Source: Termitomyces sp. T153
Lineage: Eukaryota; Basidiomycota; Agaricomycetes; Agaricales; Lyophyllaceae
Direction of reading: 5' to 3'
NCBI GenBank assembly: GCA_018296165.2
Contig: JACKQL020000034.1
Coordinates: 124,001-188,000, forward strand
Length of the DNA stretch: 64,000 nt
Shown here: one piece after another, positions 24,706-35,802 of the stretch
How positions within the stretch are numbered: the stretch's first letter is position 1
Layout of the letters: every line of letters begins with the position of its first letter
Made by a program: the position numbers and the translations under genes
The notes under the pieces: model-generated
What the model saw: only the letters and a program-made list of their open reading frames with translations
Databases searched by the model: none
Told to the model about the DNA's origin: nothing

Positions 24706-25185
24706 CAGACTCCATTTCAATGCTGACACTGGCATTCAACCCTTTACTACATTCTATGATGCCTCACATGGAGATTGTCCTGATCCTGGCCACTCTACTG
24801 GTGGTTATCTGACTACAATTGGTGGTGGAACTATTGGATGGAGTAGCAAGCTTCAATCAGTTGTTGCTTCATCCACAACTAAAGCAGAATGCATTGCTGC
24901 TGTAGAAGCTGGAAAACATATTCTACATGAAATGGGATACTCTTCTACTGCTCCATCTCCCATGCTGATTGACAATCAATCTGCAGTCAGTGTTGTCAAG
25001 AATCAATCACACCATGGACAAATGAAGCACCTTGACCTCAACTTCTATTGGCTCAGAGATGCAGTTGGTCAGCAGAAACTCATTCCTCATCATATTTCTG
25101 GAACAGAACAAGTGGCAGATCTGCTCACAAAACCACTTCCTCTACCCAAAGTGGAATTGTGCAGGCAGGGAATGAGCATTTACTA
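24706..25185 (+). pseudogene. Copia RNase H and pol C-terminus fragment
   Basis: Reads FNADTGIQPFTTFYDASHGD, GGYLTTIGGGTIGWSSKLQS, STTKAECIAAVEAGKHILHE and MLIDNQSAVSVVKNQSHHGQ then MKHLDLNFYWLRDAVGQQ and the pol end CRQGMSIY. It parallels 55,165-55,654 of the Copia element. This copy keeps HHGQMKHLDL where the element at 50,595 has a stop. A short deletion removes the IIWMQN segment. Confidence 0.85.
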
Positions 25186-25224
25186 GCTTATTCAAGCTTG
25201 GAGATTGACTGGATCAGGGGAGAG

Positions 25225-25679
25225 TTTTAGAATTGCTTATTGCATTCCACTATGATGATCAGCATTCACTCCAAGTTCATTTATCACATGTGTAGTATTC
25301 AGTTTATCACATGCATCTTCCATGTGATCATCTTTCTATTCAATTCAATCACATGTATCTTCCATGTGATTCCCTTTCTAATCAATTCAATCACATGTGT
25401 CTTCCATGTGTTCCTTCTTATTCAGTTCAATCACATGGAGAATCCATGTGATTCCTTCTATTCAGTTACATTATAGTATATATAGATAATGTAGAAGCCT
25501 GAAGTCCTCACTCAGTTTCTAACTGGTTAGTGTGTCACTCTTCAATATACTCAGTTTCCAACTCTGGACTTCAGCTTTAGTGACTATTCAGTGTGTCACT
25601 CTTCAATATACTCAGTTTCTGACTCTAGACTTCAGCTTTAGTGGCTATTCAGTCCCTTGTGTTTTGCCTGTATTCAACA
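25225..25679 (+). repeat. Copia LTR, variant with duplicated segment
   Basis: Starts TTTTAGAATTGCTTATTGCAT (normally TGTTAG) after a purine-rich GGATCAGGGGAGAG tract and ends ATTCAACA. It has the same CACATG/CATGTG hairpins as the element at 50,595. A 61-bp unit is present twice (from 25,531 and 25,592), covering the ctcagtttctgactctggacttcagc segment. Confidence 0.8.
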
Positions 25680-26310
25680 TTGTATCCACCCTCCTTCTCA
25701 AAGATGACTTGAACAAGGCCAAGATCCATCAGGCCTTTGTTATAGAGGAAACACAATGTTGTTGCCACTCTGATGAGTCTGCTGCTGCTATAATTGCCAT
25801 GAGTGCTGCATTAACCAAAGTTGCCTGTGACTTTTGCACCTTTCAAGGCTATACACAAGCTAATTGCTGCAAATACAAAGCAGCTCAGCAGCAAGCAAAG
25901 CAGCAGACAAAATATTGCAACAAAAGAGGCAAAAGGGCCAGGAGCAAGCTAATAATGCAGCTTCCAATAATGATGAGTCCAAAAAAGATGATGCAGAATT
26001 TGCTGGAAATGCAAGTACTCATCCACTGGATCACTCAGATCCTTCTCCTCCCAACTCCTCTGCACCTGGAATCGAACTCTCCCAAGCCATGTCATCACAG
26101 AATTGGTTCACTGCAGTATCTGACTACTATTACAAGGCCAGATATTGCTTATGCAGTCTCATGCCTAGGGCACTTCAATTCCTCTCCAGGACCTAGGCAT
26201 TGGGCTGCAGTCAAGCATTGTTTGTGCTATTGTGAAGGAACAATGGATTACAGACTTCATTTTGATGCTGGCACTGGCATTCAACCTCACTACATTCTGT
26301 GATGCCTCAC
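25680..26310 (+). pseudogene. Internally deleted Copia: gag joined to RNase H region
   Basis: Immediately after the LTR the sequence continues in the middle of gag (STLLLKDDLNKAKIHQAFVI; zinc knuckle CDFCTFQGYTQANC with H changed to Y). At about 26,055 it jumps into pol (PGIELSQAMSSQ, TRPDIAYAVSCLGHFNSSPG). It ends at about 26,310 in DASHGDCS-like sequence. The 5' leader, protease, integrase and most of RT are missing. Confidence 0.75.
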
Positions 26311-27219
26311 ATGGAGATTGTTCTGATTCTTTGAGTGCTAACTTGATAGAGAGAGCAATAGAGTGATAGAAGATGCTTTGTTGCTAGATTTAGATCTGAA
26401 TTGAGGTACAATTGTTTGATGGTTGTATAGAAAACACAATAGTATTTATAGTAAGTAAAGGTAATGAAAAAAGGAGTCAATAGAGGTAAAAAAGGTTGCT
26501 AGCAACATAGGATAGCCAGGAGAAATGCTCATGAAAGTCAATAACCCAAGCTGCAGCTAAACAACACCTGGAATGACAGCCAGTATGCATCACTAGAGTG
26601 GCATGTAGTAAGGGAATAAAACCAAATCAAGAAGTCATGAAACTGAGTCAATGACATATCATTGGTGACCTTACTAGAAGGTCACTAGAAGTTGCTAGAA
26701 TTTGAAAAGGAGAAGGTGTCTGGTGGGCTAGGAGTCTAGACCACACATAACAAAGTCACATGACTATCATGGTTGCATAAAAACTGGAAATTCTGGAAGT
26801 TGCCAAAGTCTAGGAAGAGATAGAAATTGGTACTCTACAAGAATGAAGTCTTATCATCCTCTCCTGGACTGAAATTTTGACTGTCCATAGTCAATTGTCA
26901 AAGTCCTATGATTTGCTAGATGGTTCATGTGCAAGTCTTGAGAGTTCATATATTTCTGGTATCCATGTTGAACTTTGTCAAATCTTCACCCACTTTTGCT
27001 CAATCAGACAGACTCTGCATTACTTAGCCAAATATGTCTGCCCCCTGCTTGTGCTCTCAAAACTGCCAAACTCAATGCCAAAGCACATGCCATTCTAGCA
27101 AATGTTGACCAAATTCGGGCACTAGCCAGGCTGGCAGTAGCAATACATTCCAAGAAGGCCATTGTGGCTATCATGAAGACCTATCTGGATTGCTTCTAGA
27201 CCACTGGTAGCAATGTAGC
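26311..27219 (+). other. Repeat-region sequence of unknown origin with short open piece
   Basis: AT-rich, CpG-poor sequence without recognised coding. A short open stretch at 26,975-27,199 reads LARLAVAIHSKKAIVAIMKT and ends in YLDCF. It may belong to the fragment that follows or be chance. No LTR or terminal repeat could be fixed. Confidence 0.35.
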
Positions 27220-27540
27220 ATGGCCAGAGGCAGAGGTGGTAGGAGCAACATCACTAGGGGCTCGGTGGTGTTGCCAAGAGAAGCTAAGGGTTCCAGGAAG
27301 GGGAAGGAAAGGGCCAAGGCCATAGAGAAGTCTTAGGGTTCTCATTTTGTCACTAGCTCCCATGTTACTAACATGCCATGCAGGATTCTGAAAAAGGCAA
27401 TGTTGCTACAAGTCCAGCAGCATTGCCTAAGAAACACAAGGACTCCAAGAAAGGTAAGGATAAGGCACAAGAAGAGGACATTCTTGAAGTGAGTTTTTGT
27501 TATGTTGCTACTCTGAAGTGACTGTTGCTTACTCTAGTAT
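27220..27540 (+). pseudogene. Fragment resembling the basic tract of gene X
   Basis: Opens MARGRGGRSNITRGSVVLPR and contains SPAALPKKHKDSKKGKDKAQ then EEDILE before a donor-like GTGAGT near 27,488. Gene X (18,095-19,652) has a comparable TPKGKGKSKANAR, EEEEEEFE and GTAAGC donor at the same place. The similarity is in low-complexity sequence plus intron position, so homology is tentative. The fragment is cut by a Copia LTR at 27,559. Confidence 0.35.
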
Positions 27541-27558
27541 ATACAGGTGCAGACAATG

Positions 27559-27713
27559 TTACTAAAGCTGAAGTCCAGAGTCAGAAACTGAGTCTATTAA
27601 AAGAGTGACATACTAACCTGAAGTCCAGAGTCAGAAACTGAGTAAGGTCTTCAGGCTTCTACATTATCTATATATACTATAATGTAACTAAATAGAAGGA
27701 AGCAATTCTAACA
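27559..27713 (-). repeat. Deleted Copia LTR, inverted
   Basis: Its reverse complement starts TGTTAGAATTGCTT, lacks the hairpin array, then has the tatatatagataatgtagaagcc segment and two copies of ctcagtttctgactctggacttcag. It therefore resembles the duplicated variant at 25,225 rather than the element at 50,595. Confidence 0.75.
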
Positions 27714-28568
27714 TGCTTACCTTACCACACCCTCAGTCAATCATACATTGAATTGAGGGTGAGTTGTTACTGTACATACTCAATTGGACACACATACTGA
27801 TGTAGTTGCTTAGATATTTATTCACTGATCTGTCAAGTTTAGTAATTTTAGTCAATCATCCATTGAACTGTGGATCTTTATTTACTGATCTGTCAGTGTG
27901 TCAAGTTGGGATTCCAACAAAATGTGAACAAGACCAGTTTGGAGTTGGCAGTCAATGATGGGCTTCAATTTGAAGAGCTTAGTCAGGAAAGTGAGTCAAA
28001 GACTGCAACGAAGCTATTCAAGAAAAGGAAGCAGGATTTTAGTGATAATGAGTAGATTCAAGTTGCCAGCCTTTTTTGCACCCAAGAATGGCTCAGGAGA
28101 GTGGAACAAAATGTTTCACTGCAAAAGAAAAGTGATTTTTGGGCGGATTTCAGATGTTTTTTGAGGCCTGGGGCTAGATACTGATTTCAGACGTTTCGGG
28201 GGGGTCTCTTGGTGCTAGATACCAATTTCAGACAGTTTCGGAAAGATTTGTATTAGGCTAGGTACTTTTCAGACGAAATTGGGTCAAAACCTTCCATCCA
28301 AATTTTTGGGATTTTTAGGGCGTATTATCTGGATCCTCGACTAATACATATCTCGAGACCGCCAGCCTTATTGGAGTTAGCCGGCTACGTACGTCAAACT
28401 GAATTTCTTGATATAAAACTTAGCAACTGGGACCACGTTATGCGTTACGTTCGGATGAATAAGAGACAATTTTTGGCTGCGTTATGCGTTACGGTTGGTA
28501 CCGTTCGCTGGCGCCCAGTATGCACCCCAAGGTTACCTCATTCATTAAGCCTCTCCAAGAAACGATTG
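27714..28568. other. Transition from repeats to the TFIIIC-like gene
   Basis: Short repeated phrases (atttattcactgatctgtcaa and gtcaatcat-ccattgaa) occur near 27,730-27,900. From about 28,130 CpG returns and the sequence looks like ordinary intergenic DNA. No supported gene. Confidence 0.4.
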
Positions 28569-31500
28569 TCAAGATGACCCAGCCGAGTCATCCGACGCCC
28601 CATCAATATCCATTGCATCATCATCCAGTTCCCATCGGATGTGCTCAATTCCACCATATGGCACTTTTCCCTTGATCCATCGGCCCCACAGCTCGTCTAC
28701 CCTGCATAGGCCCGACGCAGTCGCGCTCGCTAGTAGACCAGATGCCGCAAGGCCGTTGCAGCTGTTCCACGTCACGCGGTGCACGCCGACTTCGCGCGGC
28801 CAGGCTCCCGTGCCAGCAGAGCTAGCTTTGATGCGTTCCTGCTCTTTGGCGGCATTGTTGTCATCTATAGGTTTTGTTTTCGAGGCTTTGGCCTTAGTAG
28901 CTGGACGGTCTTGTGTTTCCTGCAGGAGCCATAGTGTATCGCGGGAAAGTACAGGAAGAAAGGTGGGACGTACCTGGGGGAGGAACCTTTCTAACATTCT
29001 ATACATGCCCTTTTTGCGGCTATAGTCGAGTTGATAAATCTTGTGAATAAAAAATGGCTAAAGACCAATAGTGAGAACTCTGGTTAATGCACAGAGAATA
29101 TAGAAAAGAAGCCGACTCACCACAGAACCACCCCTTCTGGTTGACCTCAGCGAATTTGTAGTAGTGCAGCACCCATCAGCAGAGCCTACAGCGAGTTGGG
29201 GATGGAAGTCGGAGGCATTCACACTCTGACAATACCATTCATAATCTTAATGTCAGTGTCTAACAGATAGCCAACACACCCAAACAGGACCCTGAGGTTC
29301 CAGTAACGTATGTCCCCTTCCCAACATACTCGGGGATGCAGAATATGCCTTGACAATATTTTCATGGTCAATCGTCACGGGCCCTCCCCCGAATGGTGAA
29401 AACGCCATAGCATTGATTACGTCTGCATCCGAAGTATGTTATTGATCAAAAAGACGTGTATCATACGTACCTCGAGTTCGATTCATAACGGACCCATGGC
29501 CCTCCCGAATGTCTGTCATACACTCCATGCCATCATACCCCCCACTCGCGATGACGGTGGGATCGCCGTTCGTACGCGGGCCACCGGTCGCGGTCGTGGG
29601 TGGTGCACGGATCCAAGCGAGTGCGCGTACGGCAGATTGGTGAACTGTAATATAATGCGTTGGTAGAATGTCCATTATGAGCGCCGAATCTGGATGAATT
29701 CGGTCAGCTCAGAGCTGTAAAAATAGATAAGTAGTACCATTGTCAATCTCTTTAAGTTGTGGGCCGAGATCGTACACTGCAATGATGCCTAAAAGTTGAA
29801 ATAGTCCATTGGTAAAAATGAAGGTTGGAACAAGCGAAATGGCTCACCATTGGTCGTTCCAATTGCGATTTGTTCGCTGTTGGCCCAGTCACATGTCCAG
29901 CAACTCGTCTCTTCTAATTCAATTCTCAGAAGTGGTTCAGGGAGATGAACTACCATCAGAGAAACCTTTAGGAAGGCAGTACAGATCAGGAAAGGATCAT
30001 ACACGGACTATAAGCAGGTTGCGAGGCGTCGTCCGTAGGCGCAACGTCTTTAGGGTAAGGAACAACATAAATAGACCATGACCCATCCTCAAAAACGCCG
30101 CTTAACAAGCCGAGCTTCCGAGGTCGACGTCGGGTTGAGAACTAGCGAAAAGAGGTATCAGTAGGCACGTTGTATGATATGAGAAGAGAATGAGGACCAA
30201 CATCATCGTGCGACGGTAGAGGGCACCACTTGAGCTCATGAGCCGGACCACTCTCGAGACAGAGAACTATCTCACACTTCATCTCGCCACGATCCAGCTC
30301 CTTGTAGTTGTTACCTCCTGTAGTTTGGTGGTGCGACGGACCGAGAGACCATATTTGGATACACGCGTAAGATGGACGCGCGACTTTGATTCCGATTTCG
30401 GGCGAATGAGAGGCAGATGGGAAAGGTGCGACAGCGAGGTATTGTTTGAACTGGAGAGCTGTGTGTTGTGTTCATATGATAACGTTTAAAGAGGGTAGAG
30501 GTCAACTTGGGCTTACCCGGACGGTCATCTGCATGTGTTGGGCACCAGTCGAGCCCCCAGACTGGTGCTCCAGCGTTGAAAAGATGAGCAGTGCTTTCTG
30601 GGAAGAATTCGGCTGCGGTCTTATCCCTTGAGCCAGGTCTTAAGTCGACATAGAGAAACGTACACAATTTGTGTGATTGGAACATTTCAATCTTCGCTTC
30701 GGTTTGTTCGTCGAAAGGTCCTAGTAGGCAAGGAACTGGCGGTGGTGGTTTGAGGTTCCCTTCTTCTGTAGTCACTACATCTGTTGGTAGAAATGCAGCT
30801 GCGTCGCTATACGAGATGGATAAACAATTTTGAGATACACAAGAACATATCACAGACCTCTTGCTCAACACTTTCCAACCAGCCTTCCCTAGAATGTTCT
30901 GATATACCTTTGGTCGTCGATTCGCGTCGCTATCCATGTCCGGCACCTTCTCCGCCGCCTCTTTGTACCACCCTCTATCCTCCACAAGCTCCCATATAGG
31001 CCCGGGGCCAACGTTATACCCCCATGATTTGTTAACTCGATCAGCAACTTTTACATTCTGCGTGAAGTTATTCGACATGGTGATTTTCGGTGTATTAAAC
31101 AGTACCGGTCGCGTTTCAAGGCGTTCGACACGTCCTGTACGTGTGTAAAGTGGAACTGCTCGGTGTCTGTGGTGCACACTCGGTGTTGGTAGCACGTACT
31201 GCTGACGTTTCGATGTACGGGACAGACTGGGTTTTGGGAGGCCTGGAATAGATTCTTTCAGAACTGCGCTGATTTTGATGACGTGTAAAGCATACTTCGT
31301 ATTTTTTGGGCCTTGGTTTCGAGGACAGAAGTACTTCTTTGACTGGGTGCCACAGATACGGATGGTGCGACCTTCGGTGCATCTTCCTCGGACCCCATGT
31401 CCTCGTCCTCGTCCTCCTCTTCGTCATCCTCCTCTTCACCTTCAGCATCTCGGTCGGTCCCTGGAGAAAAGTCACTCCCGCTCTCTCCATCATCATCAGC

Positions 31501-31608
31501 ATACACCGTAGCGCGCTTGGAAGGCCCAGCACCATCCTCATCGAGTTCGATCCCGGCTAATATAGCATAACTAGGCTGTGATTTTCTGGGGCGCAACGTA
31601 CGAGTCAT
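28569..31608 (-). CDS. WD40-repeat protein resembling TFIIIC subunit Sfc6/Tfc6 (tau91/GTF3C2)
   Basis: Probable subunit of TFIIIC, which binds the B box of tRNA genes. The start at 31608 gives MTRTLRPRKSQPSYAIL, followed by an acidic, disordered N-terminus (GEEEDDEEEDEDEDMGSEED). Later exons give RVNKSWGYNVGPGPIWELVE with DRGWYKEAAE, PVWGLDWCPTHADDRP, YLAVAPFPS, ASIQIWSLG, and MKCEIVLCLESGPAHELKWC. Further on are CWTCDWANSEQIAIGTTNG, HQSAVRALAWI, VIASGGYDGMECMTDIREG, NAMAFSPFGGG and SVNASDFHPQLAVGSADG. The end is GVHRVTWNSCNGLAASGLLA then SATASGLCRVDELWGRWIKG and an acidic tail before the stop at 28569-28571. The order of short WD blades with GLDWCP, LKWCP and VHRV-WN is that of Sfc6-like proteins. 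About 800 residues and ten or so introns; no lesion noted. The family call is from memory of these motifs, so another WD40 protein remains possible. Confidence 0.68.
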
Positions 31609-32605
31609 TAATTCAGTAATGGCTCATTCGTAGAGGTACACAGTCTCGATATAGCTTAGAAGATGAATATCTAGAGAAAAAAAGAGGTTGAAGTCAAGAG
31701 CTCAGCGCTCAGCAAGCACCGGCCAAAGTTCTAATCTCTAGCATCTTATCTGATATAATCATCTGTGGCGACGTTTGCGTGATCAACACGCACTTCGGGA
31801 AATCTCCAGAATTTCTTGAGAAAAAGCTGTTAGAAACATGTTATGTAATTATAACCAGTTTTTCTCTAGTTTCCCATGAAATGTATTTGGAAGAACATAA
31901 TAAAAATAGTTAAAAAATGTCAATGCTTTTCCTTGAGAGCAAGGAAATTTTTTTCTTTCAATTATCCCTGAGATACAGATAGAAAAAATTAGACATGTTT
32001 CAAGTCTTTGTTCTCAAGAAAAGAATGACATTTATCTTTTAGTGTTCCATTGTAAACACTTGTCATGTTTCTTTCAAGTGTTTCTCGGGGAAAGTTCTTT
32101 GTCTCACTCACCAAGAATGTATTAGAAAACTTAAAGTGTTTCTCAGGAAACATACACTAGGAAATCTTTTAGTATTTGTTTAGAAACACAAATTAGATAC
32201 ACATGTTGCATCAACAAGCACGTCACTCACCGTACAGTGAGCGACATGCTCATCAACACATCTCATTGAGTCCTTAAGTTCAAAACTACAATTGTTCTAT
32301 CTGTGAAATTTACATCAAGTCCAAAAGCAAGTAAAAAAAGTTAGACTACATGTGAAATAAATCATTTTACAGCAATAAAAAGAAGGGACTCAGTCAGAAG
32401 AAGAAAGTACAAGGTAAAGAAGAAATGAAATAGCTAACACAAAGAAGACAACAAAGAAAATTGCAACATATGGCTGTGAAGTGATGGAGATACAGAGAGA
32501 GGTGATAGATAAGGTAAAAACTGCCAAGGTTGCGAAGATACCAGCAAAAACAGCAAGCAAGGTGAGCAAGATCATGTTCTTATTTGAGATTTCATAGACC
32601 TATGT
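31609..32605. other. AT-rich intergenic stretch with short GTTTCT/AGAAAC palindromes
   Basis: No recognised gene. 31,830-32,200 has repeated tgtttctc-gaaac phrases, among them a perfect hairpin GTTTCTCAGGAAAC at 32,138-32,151. A 61-residue minus-strand reading frame (32,390-32,575) begins MILLTLLAVFAGIFATLAVF and is hydrophobic throughout. It could form two or three membrane helices, but there is no other support for it being a gene. Confidence 0.35.
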
Positions 32606-32722
32606 TGTCATGACCTGCTCCCTAGACCCCCAACCTTGTTTCCAGCCACCTCACTCCCATGGAGTTACTCCTAATGCCCCCTCGAACTCCCCAACCTTTG
32701 TTGACCTATGACGCCCACTCTG
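32606..32722 (+). repeat. Left part of an older Gypsy LTR, interrupted by the younger element
   Basis: Starts TGTCATGACCTGCTCCCTAG, the same first 20 bases as the LTR end at 43,625 read in reverse. It runs to CTCTG, where the younger element begins. The remainder of this LTR resumes at 43,626. Confidence 0.8.
32718..32722. repeat. Target site duplication, left copy
   Basis: CTCTG directly before the terminal TGTCAGG of the Gypsy element; the second copy is at 43,626-43,630. A 5-bp duplication is normal for Ty3/Gypsy integrases. Confidence 0.85.
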
Positions 32723-33671
32723 TGTCAGGTTCTGCTGACGATGGGGGCTCAGCTACACTGGCAAGTCCTTACTAGGCGGACGCAATGTCCTGCGCTTATG
32801 ACCAAGCGTCTGGGATTGGCACAGAGGGACTTGCGAGGGGGAGCTAGGGAGCAGTCCGAGCAAGTCCGGAGTGGTTCGGGGGTGTCTAAGACGAAGTATA
32901 CTAGTTGTCGAACCTGAACGGGCACCAGAACAAGTTCATGGGCATGCAAATAGAATGCAGGGTAAGTGGAGGCTTTGCAGCTGATGGGGGCAGAGCTGGA
33001 GTTTGATGGGAGATCACCAAGATGTGAGGGGTTCCTGGGCTGAGTGGGGAGTGAGGTCCAGGGTTGTCATAAGAATGTTTGGGTCGTAGCACATGTGCGG
33101 AGTTTGTACTGACGTTGGAGATGAAAGGAACTTAGGAAGACAAAGAAAATATACACAGTCAAGATGAGACAGAGATGAGGCGAGATGAGACAGAGAAAAG
33201 AGATAGATTCAAAACTAAAAATAGAGACAGTGATGAGACAAAAGACAAGACATAGGAAATTGGTAAATGCAATATCAAGACTAAAGTACTAGGGGTTATT
33301 CTACAGCTTATATACCTACTACTGGGCGGCTCCAGAGGGCAGAGGATATGGTGGCGGGCTCGATGGAACTGTGCAGAGTCAACAGTTGTTGGGTGCAATC
33401 TTAGAGCGGGCCGCAGTGATATTCTAATGGGATCAGTTGGAAGGCAGATCGTTTCGGGGTTGGGGGAAGCCTCAGGAGTCCAGGGGAATTCAGAGGATAT
33501 ATCAACTGCTGTGGAGAAGGTGTTGGAGTTGATCAAGGAGCCGTCGGGGTTTGCTGAGGAAGTGTTGGAGTTGCCCGAAGTGGGTGCGGAGGGTGGGCAA
33601 GGGTTGGGAAGTTTGGCAGAGCATTGGGGGGGCTGGGGGTGGTGTCAGGGTCTAAGGAGCAGGTTGTGACA
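32723..33671 (-). repeat. 3' LTR of the Gypsy element
   Basis: In plus orientation runs from TGTCAGGTTCTGC to TTGTGACA. Nearly identical to 42,678-43,625 in the middle 700 bp, and clearly diverged in the first 113 and last 130 bp. Confidence 0.92.
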
Positions 33672-33684
33672 TCACCCCCCCTTC
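33672..33684 (-). other. Polypurine tract of the Gypsy element
   Basis: Reads AAGGGGGGGTGA on the minus strand immediately before the 3' LTR (TGTCACAACC). Composition and position are those of the plus-strand DNA primer. Confidence 0.75.
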
Positions 33685-34345
33685 AGCATTGAGACCCTCG
33701 AGATGCGGGGCACAGTTTGGGGATCGGTGGGGTGTGGGAATCAAAGTCAAGCAATATTGATCAGACTGCAGTAGCAGCAGCGGCATGGGGAATGAAGTCG
33801 AAGCATGGCCACTGCTCCTTAGGAGGTTCTTTCCTAGTCATTGAAAAGGATCAGACGTACTCTGGAGTTCCCAAACTTTCCCAATATCATCTTCCGCATA
33901 TTCTCCAGCAGCATCCCCATCCTCATTGGCACATACCTCGACTTCTTCCTCAGAGGACTCTGAGGGTTGGCGAGACTGTAGGTGAGTGCAGGCAATGTAC
34001 TGTAGTTGTAAGTACTGTCTCTTGCTCGTCATGGCTGGAGTGCTTGAATAAGTCCTGTCAGAGTTGTCGACAGCAGTGGTGGGCCCCTTGGAGCTTTCAT
34101 CGAGGAAGGCTCCAGCGCAGTCAGTGGGGGAAATGGTCCTTGCTTCTCATTCCAGGTCTGGTATTGTTCCCAGGGTGGTCCACCCCATTCCTACGGGGTC
34201 AAGAGTCGTGCAGGCAGACGTGATGCTGGAGTACTTTGCAGAGGCTGTGGGGTGAGCAAGAGGTCCCCTGATGTTAGAGTGGTGTCAAGTGGTGGCCCCG
34301 ATGCATCATTGGCATGTCTCTTCCCTATCAAGCTAGCCCATGTTT
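33685..34345. other. Extra region of the Gypsy element, 3' part
   Basis: Lies between the polypurine tract and the antisense gene. Open stretches exist on both strands: plus 34,050-34,340 reads SSGGPLGAFIEEGSSAVSGG, and minus 33,838-34,032 reads MTSKRQYLQLQYIA followed by an acidic tract. The plus reading may be the 5' exons of the antisense gene (a donor/acceptor pair at about 33,982/34,052 fits), but I could not settle it. Confidence 0.35.
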
Positions 34346-35575
34346 TTAGTATATGTCCTGTACCTGGCAGGGTGAACAGTGCGAGTTTGAGGAGCCCATG
34401 CTGGGAGTGTGGCAGGACATGTCAGTGTGTCTCCCATGTCACTTGCAGCATGAGAAGTGCTCTGTCACCCTGAATTGGCATGCCGCTTGCATTGCAGCAG
34501 AGCAGGGGTGGGATTGTGAGTGGGTTGCAGTGCAGTTGGAGGAGGGTCAGAGGGGTAGGGTCTCAGGGAGGGGTTCCAGAGTAGAGAGGGGAGTTGGCAC
34601 AGGATGGCCCCTGATGAAGGTTGGGCTCCCACAGGGTGGGCAGAGGGAGGGGGCCCCCACAATGCATGACAAGGATAAATGGAGGGCGTCCCCCTTGCTG
34701 GAGGCAGAGCCTAGGAAGCAGGCACAGGGGGAGCCAGTGATGGTGGGCCCTCTAGGTCCCACGGTGTATTCCCCAACTTCTGGGGCCTTGGTTGAGCAGT
34801 CTGCAGGAGGGTCGTGGTCAGTTGCCAAGGCTTTCCTACAGCATTGGGCAGAGGAGTTGGAGAGGTTGTTGGCCACATGCGGGGAGGAAGTTCGTAGGGT
34901 GGGGGAAGAGAGGGACAGGCTTTGGAGGGAACTGGACAAGGCTCGGAAAGAACGGGACTTGGCATGTAGGGATAAAGATATTGCCATGGAAACCACCACG
35001 GAGTGACTATCGCAGCTTCAAGAGCTGCAAGCACACATGAGGCCATTGGAGGTGCAGGCAGAGGTGGCAGGGCAACGATCAGAGGGGTTGGAGATGCAGG
35101 GGACTCAGCAGGGGTCCAGTGCGGAGGTGACCTGAGCAACGGCAGAGAGGGCGCAGTGGCAGGAAGAGTGGCTTGCCAACGAGGCGGCCTTGGGGTGGCA
35201 GGGAGTGCTCTGTAAGTGCTTCCTTCATCTCCCATTTACTACGAGCTGATATTCAATTCTGCAGACTGGGCCAGGGAGCATCACATCCTCCTCAATGGAG
35301 CATCAGCGGCACTGGGGTCTATCCATGATGGGTTGGCAAGGATGCCCAGGGATCTCCTGCCAGAGTTGAGGCAGGGGGTCATGCAGATGGGGCATCTGCT
35401 GGCGGGACATCGGCAGAGGGTGACAGCGGACCCTGGAGCATGGTGGGAGGTGGCAATGGATATGGCAGAGCCGCTCCCAGGGCATCCCAAAGCTCTGGCA
35501 ACAGTAGTAGCACAGCTGGAGGTGGATCTGGTGGGGAGGATAGCGGAGGTGGATTCGGAGAAGGAGGGGGAGTAG
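34346..35575 (+). pseudogene. Antisense cargo gene within the Gypsy element: Cys motif plus coiled coil, spliced
   Basis: Not a retroelement enzyme and not recognised. It runs opposite to gag-pol, between pol and the 3' LTR. The first exon shows CTWQGEQCEFEEPML, then CLPCHLQHEKC (34,428-34,460, C-x2-C-x6-C), WHAACIAAEQGWDCEWVAVQ, a disordered part, and a strong coiled coil (LQHWAEELERLLATCGEEVR, RVGEERDRLWRELDKARKER). A canonical intron at 35,212-35,264 (GTAAGT...TGCAG) joins in frame to WAREHHILLNGASAALGSIH, RMPRDLLPELRQGVMQMGHL and WWEVAMDMAEPLPGHPKALA, ending EKEGE. Only two in-frame stops break the chain (TGA at 35,004-35,006 and 35,133-35,135), both explicable as C-to-T changes from CGA. 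The motif resembles half of a fungal zinc cluster; DNA or metal binding is inference. The 5' end is not fixed. Confidence 0.6.
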
Positions 35576-35802
35576 GGGCTTTCTGGATTCTGGTGTCTCA
35601 TTGCCCCACACTCCCCTATTTCTATATTTTATATTTGTAGCCTTGTTGATATTGGACTCCCTGCACTTCTGCTGAGCATGAGAAGTTTTCAGAATGAGTA
35701 AGGGGCAAAGTAAGTGAAAACACATAAGGAGGGTACTCATAGGAGTTGAATCCCTGATAAATCCAGAGGTGGGGGTTATGCCCACTGATGCCATCTGCAC
35801 TT

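Noticed and set aside
30311..31195. A separate 294-residue minus-strand gene
   Set aside because: It contains middle exons of the TFIIIC-like gene with introns read through (e.g. odd stretches after KVLSKR and after DDRP), not an independent gene.
32390..32575. 61-residue hydrophobic minus-strand frame as a membrane protein gene
   Set aside because: Short, in AT-rich sequence, with no relatives recognised, no introns and no neighbouring support; kept only as a remark in the intergenic entry.
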